Shown: positions 27,308-36,177 of the stretch, in pieces
Numbering within the stretch: the first letter of the stretch is position 1
Layout of the letters: every line of letters starts with the position of its first letter
DNA from: Bdellovibrionales bacterium
GTDB taxonomy: Bacteria; Bdellovibrionota; Bdellovibrionia; Bdellovibrionales; UBA1609
Length of the DNA: 55,291 bases
NCBI GenBank assembly: GCA_019695175.1
Contig: JAIBAM010000015.1
Coordinates: forward strand, 1 to 55,291
Direction of reading: 5' to 3'
The notes under the pieces: model-generated
What the model saw: the letters and a program-made list of their open reading frames with translations, nothing else
Databases searched by the model: none
What the model was told of the DNA's origin: nothing
Program-made: the position numbers and the translations under genes

Positions 27308-27712
27308 ATGCGAACAACTCCCGTTAGAATCTTAATTGCAAAGCCTGGTTTGGATGGTCATGACCGAGGAGCCAAAATTGTGGCCCGGGGTTTACGTGAT
27401 GCGGGTTTCGAAATCATTTATACAGGCTTACATCAAACGCCAGAAATGGTGGTTTTAGCTGCTTTGCAAGAGGATGTAGATGTGGTGGGTTTAAGTATTC
27501 TTTCTGGGGCTCACATACCCCTGGTTTGTGCCGTCCAACAGCTTATGAAAGAAAAAGACATGGCTCAACCTATTTTTGTAGGGGGTATTATTCCAGAAGA
27601 GGATGCGAAGTTATTGTACAAGTCGGGTGTACAGGCCGTTTTTGGACCAGGAACTTCTTTGCCCGAAATTATAAACAAAATAAACATGCTCGTGCAGAAA
27701 AACTCAATATGA
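27308..27712 (+). CDS. Free-standing cobalamin-binding subunit of methylmalonyl-CoA mutase type
   Basis: The 134-residue protein is a complete B12-binding domain. DGHDRG at residues 16-21 gives the lower-ligand His18 (DxHxxG), and SILSGAH and VGGIIP follow in the usual order. It lacks the substrate-binding barrel, so it must pair with a separately encoded large subunit, which is not in this window. The likely reaction is methylmalonyl-CoA/succinyl-CoA rearrangement or a related acyl-CoA mutase. No ribosome site is visible before the ATG. It overlaps the next gene by ATGA. It diverges from the acyl-CoA dehydrogenase gene; the 260 bases between hold both promoters, but I could not assign them. 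Confidence 0.85.
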   Translation: MRTTPVRILIAKPGLDGHDRGAKIVARGLRDAGFEIIYTGLHQTPEMVVLAALQEDVDVVGLSILSGAHIPLVCAVQQLMKEKDMAQPIFVGGIIPEEDAKLLYKSGVQAVFGPGTSLPEIINKINMLVQKNSI

Positions 27713-28458
27713 GTATGAGTGCATTTCTTTCTGTTTTTGCAAGACTGAGTCTTCTGGGATTGTTTTTGTTTAGTCTTAGTTCTAGCGGGGACCAAAAAAT
27801 CCAGGCTGTGGATGAGACTAGTTATCTTTTATTAATAGAATCTACTTTAAATGAAATCGCTCCATTATTGCGTCAAGGTGAGGTTGCAAAGGAGTCAGAA
27901 AAAGCTCAGGAAAGTTTGGAGCAGTCTTTTTCCATGGGAATCGACCCCTTAAGTGGCTCTAATATATTTGAAACTTTGATTGAACAGGTGAAATTACTCT
28001 TGAGGAACGAAAATATTAATAGTCTTTCCCAGTCGCGTTTGGTCCAAAGCGAGAATTTAAAAAAAAGAATCATTGAAGTCACAAGATTCATACTTGAAAA
28101 CCAAAGTGAATGTGAAAGATTGACCCATGAAATGGAAAAATGGAGTCTCAAAATGCCTGTAGAAGCGATAAAAGAGGGTGGAATATCGAGATTTGAATTG
28201 GGTACTCCCTCACGCTTTATATTGACATTGGAAGAGAGTATAAAATCATGCTCCGATAAGAATGATAAGGCAAGAAGACAACGAGATTATAAAGGACGTG
28301 GGCGATCTGAGACCGGTACTATCGATTGTGACGGGGTCGTCCTAAGCTTATTCAAGTTAAGGCATAAGGTTCTTGTCGACTTGAAAGAGGAAGCAGATCG
28401 TAAAGCTTGTATTAAAGATTACAACCAATTTAAGTTGAAATTTGATTTAATGGATTGA
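27709..28458 (+). CDS. Secreted helical protein of unknown function
   Basis: The start ATG overlaps the stop of the mutase subunit (ATGA), so it is translationally coupled. The 249-residue product has a signal peptide-like N-terminus (hydrophobic residues about 6-26, ending SSSGDQ). The rest is charged, probably helical or coiled coil. A C-terminal Arg/Lys-rich stretch (KARRQRDYKGRGRS) is followed by TIDCDGV. No known domain is recognised. A functional link to the mutase subunit is not obvious. Confidence 0.65.
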   Translation: MSMSAFLSVFARLSLLGLFLFSLSSSGDQKIQAVDETSYLLLIESTLNEIAPLLRQGEVAKESEKAQESLEQSFSMGIDPLSGSNIFETLIEQVKLLLRNENINSLSQSRLVQSENLKKRIIEVTRFILENQSECERLTHEMEKWSLKMPVEAIKEGGISRFELGTPSRFILTLEESIKSCSDKNDKARRQRDYKGRGRSETGTIDCDGVVLSLFKLRHKVLVDLKEEADRKACIKDYNQFKLKFDLMD

Positions 28459-28526
28459 TTTTTTTCTCCTTAATCCAATAATTATTAGCCTATATTTGTT
28501 TATATACAGTAAATTCGAACTGAATC

Positions 28527-29957
28527 TCATTCCCTTTTGCTTCTTAATTTTTCTAAAATTCCTTTATCCTCAAGTAAATCATAAGTTTTTGGACTTACAT
28601 AAACTCTGGGGATGAAGTTTCGGTACTGACTTAAAATGGGCATGAGCGAGTTGGAAACCTCCACTAATAGCTTGAGCTCTTGGTGGCGGGTTAAAACTTT
28701 GACTGAGTCTCTGACGTGGAGAGCTTTACCTACTTTGGTGTCTTTCCTAAGGGAGGCAAAATTCTTTGTAAACATAACATCTTTAGTCGGAATATCAAAA
28801 ATAATCCAGGCCTCAGGGTCCAACTCTTTCAACTCTTGAGTGAGCCACTCCACTGTAATAGTGGCTTTTTCGACCAGCTCTTTTCTATGGTCTTCGCTGT
28901 GAACTAAAGTGGGCTTTAACGGAGCTATTTTAATTTGAGCGGGAGGGATGCGACGAGCGAGCATAACACATAGTTCATGAATCATTGGATGTTTGATTCT
29001 TCCCGCTAAATATTCGTGGAGTTTGGCCATAAAATAGGAGTCATTAAAGGTAAAGTATTCATTTGGGTTTTGGCTCACGTTGTCCATAAGATGTTCAAAG
29101 GAGTAGGCCATGCCATTTTCTAAAAAGTATTCACAAATTTTGGCGGCAAGCAGATCGAATTTGTACCCTGTGCCGTCGTTAATAATTTGTGAATACCAAA
29201 AATAGCGACTGATTAAAAAAGCGTCGGCTAAGTTCATTCCATCTTCATGAATACATAAAACCTCATGTCCTCCATCTTCAGTCGTTGTCAGGTTACGCAT
29301 TAGCATATCCAAATCATAGACCCCAAGTTTGATACCAGTATGATGGGCATCGCGAATTAAATAATCCATGCGATCTGCGTCCACATCTGAATGCATAAGC
29401 TGATTGGCCAGTAAGCTTTTTGATTTTCCAGCAACAATTTTACTCAGTTCTAAAGGATCAATTCCCTCTTCTTCTAGAATTTGGGTAATGCCACCAGGAA
29501 AGCGGGTACTTAGAATAAGATGAGAGCCCAACGTTTCATGGTTGGCATTGTACTTGGTAGGGCGACCGTGGGATTTTTGTCGTCGCCAGTGATTTATGTA
29601 AGCAAGTTCTATGGAATGGGAGAATGGAAATGTGCCTAAATCATGTAGCATGGCTGCCAGTCGCATGAGACGATGAAAAGTAGTTTTATCGTCTCTGCTA
29701 TTGGGGTCGAAGAGATGGTTTTCGGGAACTGCTTTATGAATTCCCTTTAAGATTCGATCCATAACATGGAGTACACCAACGGCATGGGCATGCCGAGTGT
29801 GTGTGGCTCCAGGGAAAATATAAAAACTAAAACCCAGTTGTCGAATCCAGCGTAATCTCTGAAAGTAAAGCGTTTCTAGAATTCGAGTTTCCACCCGATT
29901 TAATGGGATGTGTCCGTGAATATTATCAAAAATAACTTTTTTAAATTCTTTAGCCAC
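28527..29957 (-). CDS. HD-superfamily phosphohydrolase (dGTPase-like)
   Basis: The 476-residue cytoplasmic protein has the HD metal site of the dGTPase/SAMHD1-like family: TRHAHAVG with His56, LHDLGTFPFSH with His105-Asp106, and a later Asp in HSDVDADRMDYL. It should hydrolyse a nucleotide phosphate, possibly a dNTP. The start is a GTG at 29957 without a clear Shine-Dalgarno sequence. A perfect 16-bp palindrome lies immediately upstream and would overlap the ribosome site. It converges on the secreted protein at 27709-28458. Confidence 0.8.
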   Translation of the reverse strand: MAKEFKKVIFDNIHGHIPLNRVETRILETLYFQRLRWIRQLGFSFYIFPGATHTRHAHAVGVLHVMDRILKGIHKAVPENHLFDPNSRDDKTTFHRLMRLAAMLHDLGTFPFSHSIELAYINHWRRQKSHGRPTKYNANHETLGSHLILSTRFPGGITQILEEEGIDPLELSKIVAGKSKSLLANQLMHSDVDADRMDYLIRDAHHTGIKLGVYDLDMLMRNLTTTEDGGHEVLCIHEDGMNLADAFLISRYFWYSQIINDGTGYKFDLLAAKICEYFLENGMAYSFEHLMDNVSQNPNEYFTFNDSYFMAKLHEYLAGRIKHPMIHELCVMLARRIPPAQIKIAPLKPTLVHSEDHRKELVEKATITVEWLTQELKELDPEAWIIFDIPTKDVMFTKNFASLRKDTKVGKALHVRDSVKVLTRHQELKLLVEVSNSLMPILSQYRNFIPRVYVSPKTYDLLEDKGILEKLRSKRE

Positions 29958-29960
29958 ATC

Positions 29961-29976
29961 TTATTGTATACAATAA
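29961..29976 (-). promoter_or_regulatory. Perfect palindrome, candidate operator of the HD gene
   Basis: TTATTGTATACAATAA is a perfect 16-bp palindrome ending 3 bases from the GTG start of the HD phosphohydrolase. Its core TTGTATACAA resembles operators of the GntR family. Binding here would block translation initiation or transcription of the HD gene and could also affect the divergent M50 gene. No regulator is encoded nearby. Confidence 0.45.
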
Positions 29977-30144
29977 ATTCACTGGGAGTCTTTAAGAGCC
30001 TTTTAAGAAATTATGCGTCAATATAGTTCGTTGGATTTTGGTCCATACAAGTTGTTATTTTGCAGTCGGAAGCAGCTTTTGTATATTGAATTAAAGTGAT
30101 AGCCTGCAGTTGAATTAAAACTATTCCATAGTTAAAGGATGTTT

Positions 30145-30795
30145 ATGGCAGAAACAGCGAGTCGGGTTTTGATGTACTTTGTTCCTTTTTTGTTTGCGCT
30201 ATGTTTTCATGAATACGCCCATGGGTGGGTGGCTCGCCTAAAAGGCGACCGAACAGCAGAACTTATGGGACGTTTGACTTTAAATCCCATGGCCCATTTA
30301 GATCCCATAGGAACAGTTCTACTTCCCATACTGGCCTTGGTTTTTAAATTTCCTTTTTTTGGTTGGGCTCGACCTGTTCCTATTAATGAAAGGAATCTTA
30401 AAAATCCTCGGAAAGATATGTTCTGGATTGCTCTTGCAGGGCCTCTTTCTAATATTTTTTTAGCGATCCTAGCAACTTTTGCATTAGTTCTTTTACATCG
30501 ATTCCAACAAATAGGTGGTCTTTTATCAGGTGCAAAGGATTTATTGCAGGTTTTTTTGATTATTAATTTGTTTTTGGCAGTGTTTAATTTGATTCCCCTT
30601 CACCCTTTGGATGGGGGAAAGGTCTTAGCAAGGTTTTTACCAGAACATTTAAATCGAACTTTAGAAGCCAGTCAGTCCACAACTTCAATAATATTGATTT
30701 TATTGATGGCGAGTGGTGCGTTTAGTTATCTGGCTGTTCCTGTTTATATGACCGCAGAATTTTTGTTGCATCTGGCAAGTTCGGTTGCAGGATAA
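30145..30795 (+). CDS. Site-2 protease-like M50 membrane metallopeptidase
   Basis: The 216-residue integral membrane protein has the zinc motif HEYAH (22-26) in the first membrane segment and the third ligand in NLIPLHPLDGG (Asp156), with about five membrane segments. It is the short, PDZ-less M50 type. Family members cleave substrates inside the membrane; no partner is visible. AAAGGA ends 5 bases before the ATG at 30145, so I prefer it over the ATG at 30139. scpA follows after 74 bases in the same direction. Confidence 0.85.
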   Translation: MAETASRVLMYFVPFLFALCFHEYAHGWVARLKGDRTAELMGRLTLNPMAHLDPIGTVLLPILALVFKFPFFGWARPVPINERNLKNPRKDMFWIALAGPLSNIFLAILATFALVLLHRFQQIGGLLSGAKDLLQVFLIINLFLAVFNLIPLHPLDGGKVLARFLPEHLNRTLEASQSTTSIILILLMASGAFSYLAVPVYMTAEFLLHLASSVAG

Positions 30796-30869
30796 AAATT
30801 TTACTAATATCAACTAATATCAGTTGAAAAATTAAAAACCTCTTGATTCAATTAACGCCAGTGGGTGCC

Positions 30870-31859
30870 ATGAATTTACAAGTACATTTGGAAAAATTTG
30901 AAGGTCCTTTGGGGCTCTTGCTCCATCTTATTCGTAGTCAGGAGATGAATATTTTTGATATCGATATCTCCAGGATAACTCAACAATATTTGGATTATAT
31001 TAAAGCAATGAAGAATCTGAATTTGGAGTTGGCGGGGGATTTTGTCGCTATGGCGGCAACACTGTTACAAATTAAAAGTCGAATGTTATTGCCTCAACAC
31101 GAGGGAGATTCTGATGAAGTTGTGACGGAAGATCCCCGTAGAGAACTCGTACAAAAATTATTGGAATATCAAAAGTTTCAAGACGCTGCTAAATACTTAG
31201 GGGAAAGAAAATGGATGGGACGAGATGTTTGGGCGCGAGGGGAAAGATTTGATTGGCAGGCACTAAGCCAAGAAGCTTTAGTGGTGGATGACAATCCACT
31301 TTTTTCACTAATTACAGCCTATCGGATGGTGATTCGTTCGATGAAGTCCGGTGTCCATCGAGTCGTTGAGGCTCTTGAGTCCATTGCCTCAAGGATTGAA
31401 TCCATAAAAGAAAAGTTTGTTGTGGGTCAACAGCTGCAATTTCAAGAATTACTTTCGGCACAGGGAGCGCAAAGAACCAATCAAACTTTGATTACATTTT
31501 TAAGTCTTTTAGAATTGGCAAAAATGGGTTTTATTTATCTGTTTCAGACGGAAAACTTTGAAGAAATTCGTATCGAGACCCGAAAGCCCATTGACCGCAA
31601 TGTGGTCGCTAGTCATGTGGAGGATTATGCAAGTAAAGTGGACAACAGTTCCCCAGAGGTTGTGTCCACATTAAGCGTCGAAGTCAGTAGGGATCAGATT
31701 CCATTGGATTTTAATAGTAAAACTATACAAACCGAAGAGTTAGTGGGAGCAGAGATGGCGACTGATGCCGAGATTGAAGCCGAAGAGAAACGACTTTTTG
31801 AACAAGAAAACGGCATGGAATCAACGAGTGAACAAGTGATTCAGGAACCCAGCTTATGA
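30870..31859 (+). CDS. scpA: Segregation and condensation protein A
   Basis: The 329-residue kleisin subunit of the SMC-ScpAB complex has the N-terminal SMC-binding start VHLEKFEGPLGLLLHLI, the pattern F-DI-x-I-S-x-I-TQQYLDYI, and the ETRKPI block at the winged-helix end, followed by an acidic low-complexity tail of about 85 residues. The complex compacts and segregates the chromosome. I chose the ATG at 30870 (GTGGGTG just upstream); in-frame GTG 30861 or TTG 30843 starts are possible. It overlaps scpB by ATGA. Confidence 0.92.
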   Translation: MNLQVHLEKFEGPLGLLLHLIRSQEMNIFDIDISRITQQYLDYIKAMKNLNLELAGDFVAMAATLLQIKSRMLLPQHEGDSDEVVTEDPRRELVQKLLEYQKFQDAAKYLGERKWMGRDVWARGERFDWQALSQEALVVDDNPLFSLITAYRMVIRSMKSGVHRVVEALESIASRIESIKEKFVVGQQLQFQELLSAQGAQRTNQTLITFLSLLELAKMGFIYLFQTENFEEIRIETRKPIDRNVVASHVEDYASKVDNSSPEVVSTLSVEVSRDQIPLDFNSKTIQTEELVGAEMATDAEIEAEEKRLFEQENGMESTSEQVIQEPSL

Positions 31860-32944
31860 AGATAAAAAACGATTCAACCGACCCAAGTACAAATGAATCG
31901 ATGGAAGAAGTTAATAAATTGGCGGATCAAGCTGCAAAAGCTTTAGCTTCCTGGGGTGAATTGGAACATTTTGAATTCATTGAGACCGAAGGAGATACTT
32001 TCCAACCTTCCCTTGAGGAAGGGGAGAATCAACCCGTGATTCAGACTGAAGGCACGGAGTTAGATGAGTATGATGTGGTTTCAATCGAAGAGATGGAAAC
32101 CTTATCAGAAGAAAAAATAGTTTCTATTCTGGAGAGTCTGTTGTTCGCCACGGATCGTCCCCAATCATTAACTGTATTAAAAGGTGCATTTAAGAATACA
32201 CAAGTAAGTACAGAGGATATTCGTCGGGGGTTGGATCAATTACAAATTGAGTATGGCAACAATCAACGAGGGGTTTATTTAGCAGAGGTGGCCGGAGGCT
32301 ATCAATTGCGCACCAAACCCGATAATGGCGATTATTTACGTCGAATGGCAAAAATAAAGACGTTTCGAGTTTCAGGACCTGCCTTGGAGACACTCTCCAT
32401 TATTGCTTATAAGCAACCTATGACAAAGGCTCAAGTGGATGAAATTCGAGGTGTGGAGTCGGGTCACTTATTGCGGGCATTGATGGAAAAGGGGTTGGTT
32501 CATTTTGCTGGTAAGAGTGAGTTACCAGGGAAGCCCATGTTGTATGGAACCACGCGTAGGTTTTTAGAAACATTTGGTTTGAGAAATTTGCAGGAGCTCC
32601 CCTCGCTTTTTGAAATTGATCAGCTGATACCTGAGGGTATTGGGCAAGAACAAGAAAAAGTAACTTTGGGTGACCTTACAGGAGACCTTTCCCAGGAAAC
32701 GAGTCGTTCCTATTCAGAGGGTGAAGAAGAGTTGCTTAAAATTTCCAGTGACTTGGAAAAAGTTTCAACCACCACGGATTTTTTCGAGCAAGAAAAGCTT
32801 CGCCAAAAAGCTCAAAGGGAGGCTGATCGAGCTCAGGAGATAAGAGAGCGATTGGTCATAGAGGGCACCGTGAGTGAGTCAGATAAAAAGTGGCTGGATC
32901 GTTATGAAAGTCAAACATTAGGCGAGTTGAGCGCTGCAAAATAA
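31856..32944 (+). CDS. scpB: Segregation and condensation protein B
   Basis: The 362-residue protein contains the ScpB core at about residues 80-250: EKIVSILESLLFATDRP, VAGGYQLRTK, SIIAYKQPMTKAQVDEIRGV and YGTTRRFLETFGL. It has an unusually long acidic N-terminal extension and a charged coiled C-terminal tail beyond the usual length of about 200 residues. It starts inside the scpA stop codon (ATGA), so the two are coupled. It dimerises on ScpA in the SMC complex. Confidence 0.93.
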   Translation: MKIKNDSTDPSTNESMEEVNKLADQAAKALASWGELEHFEFIETEGDTFQPSLEEGENQPVIQTEGTELDEYDVVSIEEMETLSEEKIVSILESLLFATDRPQSLTVLKGAFKNTQVSTEDIRRGLDQLQIEYGNNQRGVYLAEVAGGYQLRTKPDNGDYLRRMAKIKTFRVSGPALETLSIIAYKQPMTKAQVDEIRGVESGHLLRALMEKGLVHFAGKSELPGKPMLYGTTRRFLETFGLRNLQELPSLFEIDQLIPEGIGQEQEKVTLGDLTGDLSQETSRSYSEGEEELLKISSDLEKVSTTTDFFEQEKLRQKAQREADRAQEIRERLVIEGTVSESDKKWLDRYESQTLGELSAAK

Positions 32945-32992
32945 ATTTGCAAAGTTTGCATTTAAGAAGAAAAAGCCTCAGAGTTTCTATCT

Positions 32993-33874
32993 ATGAATTT
33001 TTTTTGGTGGGGGCTTCTAATTGTCCCCAAAAATATTTTAAGTCGAATTTTCGGTTATTTCTCTGAAAAGAGATGGCCGGACCCATGGAACCAATGGATT
33101 CTAAATTGGTTTATCAAAAAATATCGTTTGAATATGCATGAAGCTGAAGGGCCTGTTGAATCCTATGTAACACTACAAAAATTGTTTACTAGAAAGCTCA
33201 AGTCGAACCTAAGGCCATTGGCAAAATCTCCACTGGTCCATCCTTGTGATGGTGAACTGACCATTGTGGGAAAGATCGATTCCGGAAGTTTAATTCAGGC
33301 TAAAGGTTTAAAATATTCTGTAGCTGAATTAGTGCAAGATTCCGAATTAGCTAAAAGATTAGAAGGCGGGGGATATGCCACATATTATTTGTGCCCTACA
33401 GATTATCACCGTGTTCACAGTCCCTGCAATGGATTCGTTTCCAAACTATTCTACCAGCCTGGGGCTCTGTGGCCAGTCAATCATTGGAGTGTGAGAAATG
33501 TGTCGAATCTTTTCTCAAAAAATGAGCGACTGATTTTTCAATATCGTATTTATCAGGAAGGACAGGCTGGAATTCCTTCTCAACCAAGTATTGAGAACCA
33601 AGAAAATGCCTTTGCTCATGTCGTCGTTGTTATGGTTGGGGCAACGAATGTGGGAAAAATGGGGACTCCCTTAGCTGAAAAGTTGTTCACTAATTCGTGG
33701 TGTGGTGGTCAACCCAGAGAGATAAATTTCAGCCCAAACAATTTCGTTTCTGTGGGACAAGAAATTGGAATTTTTAATTTGGGAAGCACGGTCATTTTAC
33801 TTTGGGATAAAAACCTCAACGGGAAGACCCTCTCCCCTCAGTCCGTGCAAATGGGGGGGGCTTTAATTATATAA
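32993..33874 (+). CDS. psd: Phosphatidylserine decarboxylase proenzyme
   Basis: The 293-residue membrane-associated enzyme makes phosphatidylethanolamine from phosphatidylserine. All three triad positions are visible: Asp in HPCDGEL, His in DYHRVHSPCNG, and the self-cleavage motif LGST at 263-266, whose Ser becomes the pyruvoyl group. The small alpha chain would be about 29 residues. The N-terminus has a hydrophobic segment. It lies 48 bases after scpB, possibly co-transcribed. Confidence 0.95.
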   Translation: MNFFWWGLLIVPKNILSRIFGYFSEKRWPDPWNQWILNWFIKKYRLNMHEAEGPVESYVTLQKLFTRKLKSNLRPLAKSPLVHPCDGELTIVGKIDSGSLIQAKGLKYSVAELVQDSELAKRLEGGGYATYYLCPTDYHRVHSPCNGFVSKLFYQPGALWPVNHWSVRNVSNLFSKNERLIFQYRIYQEGQAGIPSQPSIENQENAFAHVVVVMVGATNVGKMGTPLAEKLFTNSWCGGQPREINFSPNNFVSVGQEIGIFNLGSTVILLWDKNLNGKTLSPQSVQMGGALII

Positions 33875-33966
33875 ACTTTAGTTAATTCAATAAATTTTCG
33901 TTCGAGAAATCGAAAGAAGGCAAACTATGACTCTTAATGGCTTATTTGCTTACAGAAGCAGAAGTT

Positions 33967-34203
33967 TCAAGCATCACCGTCGTTGCCGATGGCTTCCACT
34001 GGGCAGCCCTCCATAGCTTCAATGCAAGCGTCCTCCTCAATTTTATTTTGTGGTTGTTTATTCACAAAGGCATGCCCATCGTCTTCATGCATGGAGAAAT
34101 GATTGGGGGCTGCCAGGATACAGGCGTCACAGGCAATGCACTCCCGGTCGACGAAAAACTTTCCTGGACTATTTTCAGGATACTTTTTGGCTTTGTCAGC
34201 CAT
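33967..34203 (-). CDS. Monocluster [4Fe-4S] ferredoxin
   Basis: The 78-residue cytoplasmic electron carrier has Cys22, Cys25 and Cys28 in CIACDAC followed by ILAAP, and the last ligand Cys67 in EGCPVEAI. This matches the Bacillus-type single-cluster ferredoxins, in which the position before the first Pro is Ala and not Cys. A fifth Cys (Cys60) is not a standard ligand. The ATG at 34203 is preceded by AAGGTGA; a GTG at 34212 is unlikely. It converges on psd. Confidence 0.9.
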   Translation of the reverse strand: MADKAKKYPENSPGKFFVDRECIACDACILAAPNHFSMHEDDGHAFVNKQPQNKIEEDACIEAMEGCPVEAIGNDGDA

Positions 34204-34381
34204 GCAAATCACCTTTTGCCCTCTATGCTATACTACATTATTGGATTAGCCCTCTATATCAGCCCTATAAACGAGCGTTAAAAATCTTGTATTCATTTTA
34301 ACTTTAAATGAGTAAATAATAACAAATTTTTATACTTGAGAATTGAAATGATGAACAGGGAAAACTTATAAGAAGTGTTGC

Positions 34382-34465
34382 TCGTGTTTCCAAAACACGA
34401 CTATCATCCTGAAACTGTTATAAATGAGAGCTCAATGGCGTAAGAATAGGTTCTTAATGAACCTA
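34382..34465 (+). promoter_or_regulatory. Two perfect hairpins in the prfC leader
   Basis: TCGTGTTT (34382-34389) pairs with AAACACGA (34393-34400) over a 3-base loop, and TAGGTTC (34447-34453) pairs with GAACCTA (34459-34465) over a 5-base loop. Neither has a T-run, so they are not simple terminators. They lie in the 337-base gap before prfC and could be leader structures or part of a small RNA. No gene is seen in the rest of the gap. Confidence 0.4.
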
Positions 34466-34540
34466 CTTTGGTGTTGTTTTTGATATTGAAACTTAAAATG
34501 AGAAAGAATTTTAATTCAAAAAGAGGCGCAAGTTTATTTT

Positions 34541-36142
34541 ATGAATGAAACAGGTGGACCGTTGTCCTTTACCCAAGAAGTAGCCAGACGAAGAACCTTT
34601 GCCATTATCTCCCACCCCGATGCAGGTAAGACCACAATTACAGAGCAGATTCTCTGGCATGGAGGAGTGATTCGCGAAGCCGGGCAAGTTAAAGGTAAAG
34701 CAGGTGCTAAGAAGGCAGTGAGTGATTGGATGACTTTGGAGCAACAAAGAGGGGTTTCTATTACTTCCAGTGTGTTGCAGTTTGATTATAAAGGTTTACG
34801 GGTCAATTTGTTGGACACTCCTGGGCACAAGGACTTTGGTGAGGACACCTACCGCACTCTCATCGCTGCAGACAGTGCTGCGATGTTAGTGGATGCAGCA
34901 AAAGGTGTGGAGGCTCAAACAAGAAAGCTTTATGAGGTCTGTAGGCTTCGTAAAATTCCTATTTTTACTTTTGCCAATAAAATGGATCGGGAGGGTAGGG
35001 AGCCTTTGGCACTTATTGATGATGTGGAAAGTACTTTGGGGATAAAATGTTACCCAGTAACTTGGCCTTTGGGTATGGGAGATCGTTTTTGTGGTCTCTA
35101 TCATCGTTTGAGCCATGAAGTTTATTTATATAAGAAGGGGGAAGAAGAACCTCAGGTGCATAAAGTTTCTTCATGGAAGGATGCAAAAATCATAGATTGG
35201 GTGGGTCCACAGATTTATCAAACATTTTGTGATGAAATGGAGCTTCTTCAGGGGATTATTGGCGATTTCAATGTGTCCGATTTTATGGCAGGTGAAGTGA
35301 GTCCTATGACCTTTGGTTCGGCCAAACACAATTGGGGAGTGGATTTATTTCTGAATTTATTTGCGGATTATTCACCTGCGCCTTCCCATAGGAAATCAAA
35401 TCTAGGTGAAATTTCACCCTTTGATCCTGCAATGACAGGTTTTGTTTTTAAAATTCAGGCCAATATGGATCGTCGACACCGGGACCGCGTGGCTTTTTTA
35501 AGGCTTTGTTCGGGAAAATTTGAGCGAGGAATGAAAGTTTATCATGTCAGATTGGAACGTGAATTGCGACTGGCTTACGCCAACCAGTTTATGGCACAGG
35601 AAAGAGAAACTGTTAATCAAGCTTTTGCGGGTGATATCGTCGGAATAACAGATACAGGGAATTTTCAAATCGGTGACAGTGTGAGTTTGGGTCAAAAAAT
35701 CATATTTGATCCCATTCCTCGATTTTCTCCAGAATTATTTGGCCGACTTTCTATTAAAGATCCATTAAAAAGAAAACAATTGCAAAAAGGGTTACAGCAG
35801 TTGGCTGAAGAGGGGACAGTGCAGCTTTTATATGAACCTCATTTGGGAAAACAAGATCCCATCGTAGGTGCGGTTGGTGAACTGCAATTTGAGGTCTTAT
35901 TGTTTCGTCTCAATGATGAGTACAATCTTGATGTGAAATTGGAAAAGTTACCCTTTACCGTGGCACGATGGCCTGTGGATTCAGAGAGTCACAAATCCTA
36001 CCAAAATCCTATTAAAGGGGGGGGTAAAGTCGTGGTAGATGCAGAGGATCGACAGGTTGTTTTAGTGGAACGGGAGTGGGATCTTAATTGGCTCAAAAAG
36101 GAAAACCCTGGGGTAGAATTTTTGTTTTCTGCTGCAAGGTAG
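34541..36142 (+). CDS. prfC: Peptide chain release factor 3 (GTPase)
   Basis: The 533-residue cytoplasmic GTPase recycles RF1/RF2 from the ribosome after peptide release. The P-loop is SHPDAGKT (24-31), with DTPGHKDFGED and FANKMDR as switch II and NKxD motifs. The RF3-specific TLEQQRGVSITSSVLQF is present, and the C-terminal domain contains GAVGELQFEVLLFRLNDEY. Full length for the family. The ribosome site (AGAGGCG) is somewhat distant from the ATG. The stop lies in an 8-base tandem duplication (GCAAGGTA repeated). Confidence 0.95.
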   Translation: MNETGGPLSFTQEVARRRTFAIISHPDAGKTTITEQILWHGGVIREAGQVKGKAGAKKAVSDWMTLEQQRGVSITSSVLQFDYKGLRVNLLDTPGHKDFGEDTYRTLIAADSAAMLVDAAKGVEAQTRKLYEVCRLRKIPIFTFANKMDREGREPLALIDDVESTLGIKCYPVTWPLGMGDRFCGLYHRLSHEVYLYKKGEEEPQVHKVSSWKDAKIIDWVGPQIYQTFCDEMELLQGIIGDFNVSDFMAGEVSPMTFGSAKHNWGVDLFLNLFADYSPAPSHRKSNLGEISPFDPAMTGFVFKIQANMDRRHRDRVAFLRLCSGKFERGMKVYHVRLERELRLAYANQFMAQERETVNQAFAGDIVGITDTGNFQIGDSVSLGQKIIFDPIPRFSPELFGRLSIKDPLKRKQLQKGLQQLAEEGTVQLLYEPHLGKQDPIVGAVGELQFEVLLFRLNDEYNLDVKLEKLPFTVARWPVDSESHKSYQNPIKGGGKVVVDAEDRQVVLVEREWDLNWLKKENPGVEFLFSAAR

Positions 36143-36177
36143 CAAGGTAGGAACCTGCGTAGGGAAGGAGAGTGTGA

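Noticed and set aside
33937-34281. 114-codon plus-strand frame
   Set aside because: Antisense to the ferredoxin gene, whose four cluster Cys residues and ribosome site are convincing.
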